In this document: positions 60,793 to 64,000 of the stretch, piece after piece
Layout: every line of letters starts with the position of its first letter
Numbering within the stretch: the stretch's first letter is position 1
NCBI RefSeq assembly: GCF_009707385.1
Contig: NZ_CP046115.1
Span: 3,658,001-3,722,000 of the forward strand
DNA: 64,000 bases
Direction of reading: 5' to 3'
DNA from: Klebsiella oxytoca
Lineage (GTDB): Bacteria > Pseudomonadota > Gammaproteobacteria > Enterobacterales > Enterobacteriaceae
Made by a program: the position numbers and the translations under genes
The notes under the pieces: model-generated
What the model was told of the DNA's origin: nothing
The model's database searches: none
What the model saw: only the letters and a program-made list of their open reading frames with translations

Positions 60793-62553
60793 ATGGTGAC
60801 TCTTCGTCAGCCCTACCGAGAAAAAGTCTCCCAGATGGTCAGCTGGGGACACTGGTTCGCCCTTTTCAACATGTTGTTGGCTATGGTGCTCGGCAGTCGC
60901 TATCTGTTTGTCGCCGACTGGCCAACGACGCTTGCCGGACGCCTTTTCTCATACGTCAGCCTCGTTGGTCACTTCAGCTTCCTGGTCTTTACCAGCTATG
61001 TCCTGATCCTCTTTCCGCTGACTTTCATCGTCATATCCCAGCGCTTAATGCGCTTTATCTCGGTTATTCTGGCGACCGTGGGCATGACGCTGCTGCTGAT
61101 CGACAGCGAAGTTTTCACCCGTTTCCACCTGCATCTTAATCCCTTTGTCTGGGAACTGGTCATTAATCCCGATCAGAACGAGATGGCACGCGACTGGCAG
61201 CTGATGTTTATCAGCGTCCCGATCATCTTTCTCCTGGAAATGCTTTTTGCGACCTGGAGCTGGCAGAAGCTGCGCAGCCTGACGCGTCGCCGCCATTATG
61301 CCCGTCCCGTTGCCTGGTTCTTCTTTATTTCCTTTATCAGTAGCCACCTGGTCTATATCTGGGCTGATGCGAATTTCTATCGTCCGATAACCATGCAGCG
61401 GGCCAATCTACCGCTTTCCTATCCGATGACGGCGCGCCGTTTTCTGGAAAAACACGGCCTGCTGGACGCACAGGACTACCAGCGCCGCCTGGTCGAGCAA
61501 GGCTCGCCGGAAGCCGTCTCGGTGCAGTACCCGCTTAGCGAACTGCGTTATCGCGATCTCGGTACAGGTTATAACGTGCTGCTTATTACCGTTGATAACC
61601 TTAATTACTCCCGCTTTGAGCAAAACATGCCGGCGCTGGCCGGGTTCGCCAAAGAAAACGTTAACTTTACCCAGCATATGAGTTCCGGTAACACCGCAGA
61701 CAGCGGGATGTTTGGCCTGTTCTACGGCATTTCACCGAGCTATATGGACGGGGTTCTGTCAGCGCGCATTCCGGCGGCGCTGATTACCTCCCTGAATCAG
61801 CAGGGCTATCAGCTGGGACTGTTCTCATCTGACGGCTTTAGCAGCCCTCTCTATCGCCAGGCGCTGCTATCCGATTTCTCCCTGCCCGCCGCGAAAGCGC
61901 AAAGCGACGAGCAGACCGCCAACCAGTGGATTAACTGGCTGGAGCGCTACGCCCAGGATGAAAATCGCTGGTTCTCATGGGTTTCGCTTAACGGCACCAC
62001 GTTCAATGACGGGCAGCAGCAGAACTTTGTCCGTCGTTACAGCAGCGCTGCCGGAGAGGTTGATACGCAAATTGGTCGTGTGCTGAACGCGCTGCGCGAG
62101 GCGGGCAAGCTGAACAACACGGTGGTTATCGTGACGGCGGGCCACGGTATGCCGCTGAACCCGCAGCATGACCAGTTTGGCTGGTCGCGCGAGCAGCTGC
62201 AGGTTCCGTTGGTCATCCACTGGCCTGGCACCCCGGCCCAGGAGATTGCGACGCTAACGGATAATAAAGACGTGATGACAACCCTGATGCAGCGTTTGCT
62301 CCACGTCTCCACCCCGGCTAACGAATATTCGCAGGGTGAAGACCTGTTTAGCGCCGCCCGTCGCCGGGTTTGGGTAACCGCGGCCAACAGCGACACGCTG
62401 GCCATTACTACGCCGAGAGTGACGGTGGTACTTAATCACAACGGCACTTACAAAACATGGAACAGCGACGGCGAGAAAATTAAAGATCAAAAACCGCAGC
62501 TTAGCTTGCTGCTGCAGGTGCTGACCGATGAAAAACGCTTTATCGCTAACTGA
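60793..62553 (+). CDS. yejM: Inner-membrane LPS-sensing protein YejM (PbgA/LapC)
   Basis: A 586-residue essential inner-membrane protein: five N-terminal helices (about 20-190) and a periplasmic sulfatase/phosphatase-like domain (about 245-586). It senses periplasmic lipid A and protects LpxC from LapB-FtsH proteolysis. It matches E. coli YejM throughout; the periplasmic nucleophile-region segment reads ITVDNLNYSR instead of VDGLNYSR. Ends about 80 bp before the tRNA gene. Confidence 0.95.
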   Translation: MVTLRQPYREKVSQMVSWGHWFALFNMLLAMVLGSRYLFVADWPTTLAGRLFSYVSLVGHFSFLVFTSYVLILFPLTFIVISQRLMRFISVILATVGMTLLLIDSEVFTRFHLHLNPFVWELVINPDQNEMARDWQLMFISVPIIFLLEMLFATWSWQKLRSLTRRRHYARPVAWFFFISFISSHLVYIWADANFYRPITMQRANLPLSYPMTARRFLEKHGLLDAQDYQRRLVEQGSPEAVSVQYPLSELRYRDLGTGYNVLLITVDNLNYSRFEQNMPALAGFAKENVNFTQHMSSGNTADSGMFGLFYGISPSYMDGVLSARIPAALITSLNQQGYQLGLFSSDGFSSPLYRQALLSDFSLPAAKAQSDEQTANQWINWLERYAQDENRWFSWVSLNGTTFNDGQQQNFVRRYSSAAGEVDTQIGRVLNALREAGKLNNTVVIVTAGHGMPLNPQHDQFGWSREQLQVPLVIHWPGTPAQEIATLTDNKDVMTTLMQRLLHVSTPANEYSQGEDLFSAARRRVWVTAANSDTLAITTPRVTVVLNHNGTYKTWNSDGEKIKDQKPQLSLLLQVLTDEKRFIAN

Positions 62554-62630
62554 TTGATTATTTATAAATCAATCAGTCATTTCCCGGCTTGCATTCAGTT
62601 GGGGAACGGGTAATATTGTTCCCCACAAAT

Positions 62631-62707
62631 CGGCACGTAGCGCAGCCTGGTAGCGCACCGTCATGGGGTGTCGGGGGTCGGAGGTTCAAATCCTCTCGTG
62701 CCGACCA
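62631..62707 (+). tRNA. proL: tRNA-Pro (anticodon GGG)
   Basis: A 77-nt cloverleaf with acceptor stem CGGCACG/CGTGCCG and an encoded ACCA end. The anticodon loop is ATGGGGT, GGG at 62665-62667; the T-arm is GGAGG-TTCAAAT-CCTC. It reads CCC and CCU. It follows yejM as in E. coli, and the next E. coli gene (narP) is not present. Confidence 0.97.
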
Positions 62708-62717
62708 AAAATCCCAA

Positions 62718-62750
62718 TAAAACCAGCCTTTTATGGCTGGTTTTTTTTAT
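62718..62750 (+). terminator. tRNA-Pro terminator
   Basis: AAAACCAGCC and GGCTGGTTTT form a 10-bp stem around TTTTAT, followed by a run of eight T. Confidence 0.93.
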
Positions 62751-62867
62751 GCCTGTTTTTCAAACGGGATGTCATGGGGGTGAAACACCGTCAATGCTCC
62801 CTCATCGAGCCTCACCTCCCCTGAAAAATAAAGCTACTCGTCCAATATTCTATACTTTCCGTCTGAT

Positions 62868-63072
62868 TGCTGTAGGGACGATTTGCTCACTCACAAACCC
62901 GTGAAGAGCACTCATCAATGCTCGTGTAGAAACGCGTCGATAAGCAAAATGTAAGCCACTATGGCTGCGCGGGCGGGCGACTTGTTTTGCTGATGGCTGG
63001 TTTGAATGGAGGCGAGAAGATGACAAGAAACAGATATATTTCATGCGCCAGAAAAATGGCAAGCTCAGGTTG
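62868..63072 (+). pseudogene. yedK: Decayed SRAP/YedK (HMCES-like) gene
   Basis: In one frame, GRFAHSQTREE (about 62875-62908) matches the N-terminus of YedK (MCGRFAQSQTRED), but the start codon is lost and the next 55 or so residues are missing. Then INARVET (62914-62935) is followed by an in-frame TAA, and further on LRGRATCFADGWFEWRRED (62968-63020) matches HGRAICFADGWFEWKKE. After about 63070 similarity stops. Intact SRAP proteins trap abasic sites in single-stranded DNA. Here the gene is inactivated by internal deletion, stop and C-terminal loss. Confidence 0.75.
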
Positions 63073-63137
63073 TCTATCCAACAGAATTTTGCAGACTCAT
63101 GGATGGTGATTCAGCGTTACGCGCAGCTGCAAGTTTA

Positions 63138-63686
63138 TCAACGTACTATATTGGAAAAGATAAAATCCACACGCTCTTCTACAGAACCACGTGGTAATTC
63201 AAGCAACTGATAGTCATACATGCGGTATGTTTTCACCATCGCATGATATGTCGCGACGGCGACATCGAAAGATTGCTTACGCTCTGTATCCTGTACATAT
63301 ATGTCACGCCAGGGTGGTGCAATAAATACGGTACGATTATAGCGAAATTTCTCTATGGCGTTTTCCAGATGTCTCGGTATGGTAAGCTCTGAGAAACGTA
63401 AATAACCTGCAACATCAGGAACGCCACGGTCGAAGAAGCAGAGTGGTGTTTGCCCTTCCGCCTCGTGCCACGAACGCATTTCCCAGCATAGCATCAGCTC
63501 CGCAAATGCGGTCTGGTTGGCCCATGGCAATGCCTCACCACCGATGTTAACCTGGTCTTGTATAACACCTCTTCCAGCTTCTTTCGAACACCAATACCCT
63601 CGTTCTATAATCGCATCAATTATTGTGCTTTTACCCGACCCCGGGCCGCCTGTAAGAATGAACCGATGTTGAAAAGCTGATGACAT
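63138..63686 (-). CDS. P-loop AAA_28-type ATPase/kinase
   Basis: A 182-residue P-loop NTPase. Walker A GGPGSGKST is at about 11-19 and CFFDRGVPD at about 80-90 serves as Walker B. The fold resembles AAA_28 predicted ATPases and small nucleotide-type kinases (NadR-like). The ATG at 63686 has GGGGAGGG six bases upstream and is preferred to the longer frame from 63713. Not in this position in E. coli; no partner gene of known function. The molecular role is not known. Confidence 0.75.
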   Translation of the reverse strand: MSSAFQHRFILTGGPGSGKSTIIDAIIERGYWCSKEAGRGVIQDQVNIGGEALPWANQTAFAELMLCWEMRSWHEAEGQTPLCFFDRGVPDVAGYLRFSELTIPRHLENAIEKFRYNRTVFIAPPWRDIYVQDTERKQSFDVAVATYHAMVKTYRMYDYQLLELPRGSVEERVDFIFSNIVR

Positions 63687-63831
63687 TGAACCCTCCCCAA
63701 TCTTTTTAGACACGATGATGCTGCAATATAGATGGCATGACTAACCCGGATTATCTTCATCCGTGTGTCCGCTTTTTGTTTTATGGCGGGCTAAGAATCC
63801 TTGATGACGTCCTGGTGCCAGAAGAGGACTG

Positions 63832-64000
63832 TTATTCTGCGTCTACGAACTTATCTGCCTCCGGAGAATAATGCTGATAAACGCATGCCAGCTTATGCCC
63901 GTCAGGATCGCGCAGATAGGCAACATAAAAGTCAGGTCCGTACGCGGTTCGTGTACCAGGCCCCCCTTCATTCTTCCCTCCCGCAAGAAGACCGGCTGCA
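63832..64000 (-). CDS. VOC (glyoxalase/dioxygenase-fold) family protein, 3' part
   Basis: Only the C-terminal part lies in the window; the 5' end is cut by the right edge. The last residues read GPDFYVAYLRDPDGHKLACV and end in FVDAE. The phrase FYVAYLRDPDGHKL is the typical C-terminal strand of VOC-family proteins with a metal-binding Glu/Asp region. Substrate unknown. It is on the same strand as the P-loop ATPase, with 145 bp between them. Confidence 0.7.
   Translation of the reverse strand, partial: AAGLLAGGKNEGGPGTRTAYGPDFYVAYLRDPDGHKLACVYQHYSPEADKFVDAE

Noticed and set aside
62708..64000. A direct repeat of the tRNA-Pro 3' end marking an att site
   Set aside because: I looked for a second copy of the T-arm/acceptor sequence downstream and found none inside the window; the far end may lie beyond the edge.

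Overview
The window is a stretch of enterobacterial chromosome, most likely Klebsiella or a close relative such as Raoultella. Gene order and protein sequence follow the Escherichia coli dusC-to-proL segment almost gene for gene. The interruptions are typical of Klebsiella: a complete 3-hydroxybenzoate/gentisate pathway (mhbRTDHIM) and a bgl-type antiterminator. Species assignment is inference; the genus-level call rests on the mhb cluster and the backbone.

Layout. 1-1085: bglG with antiterminator RNA targets on both sides, the 3' end of a beta-glucoside operon that continues off the left edge. 1086-8233: dusC, then mhbMIHDT with divergent mhbR, converting 3-hydroxybenzoate through gentisate, maleylpyruvate and fumarylpyruvate to pyruvate and fumarate. 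8355-10456: yohJK and cdd, with CRP/CytR control. 10581-18403: sanA, the mglBAC galactose importer, its repressor galS, and folE-yeiB. 18771-24617: yeiG, cirA (Fur box), lysP and yeiE. 24790-31126: yeiH, nfo, yeiI and the pseudouridine genes psuK-psuG-psuT. 31442-36726: the fruBKA fructose PTS operon with two Cra operators, and setB. 36773-39930: nupX-rihB and divergent yeiL. 39954-47302: yeiW, efpL, yeiQ, yeiR, lpxT, mepS, pdeN. 47373-55488: yejABEF peptide/microcin C importer, yejG, rsuA-bcr. 55637-62553: radD, rplY, a Nudix/DeoR divergent pair absent from the E. coli order, yejK, yejL, yejM. 62631-62707: tRNA-Pro(GGG). From there to the right edge the expected narP is missing; instead there is accessory DNA with a decayed yedK (SRAP) gene, a P-loop ATPase and the end of a VOC-family gene.

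The genes form catabolic units each with a local regulator: galactose (GalS), fructose (Cra), 3-hydroxybenzoate (MhbR), pyrimidine and pseudouridine nucleosides (rihB/nupX and psuKGT, probably YeiL and unknown factors), and beta-glucosides (BglG).

The least expected observations are: a hok/sok-type leader without a hok gene between yeiG and cirA; two near-identical nucleoside transporters (psuT, nupX) in direct orientation flanking the psu-fru-setB block, with the nupX-rihB-yeiL block in a different position from E. coli; paired hairpins shared upstream of both transporters; perfect inverted repeats upstream of psuK and yeiL; and the decayed accessory segment next to the tRNA gene. No CRISPR array, insertion sequence or rRNA was seen, and no clearly new multigene system was found.
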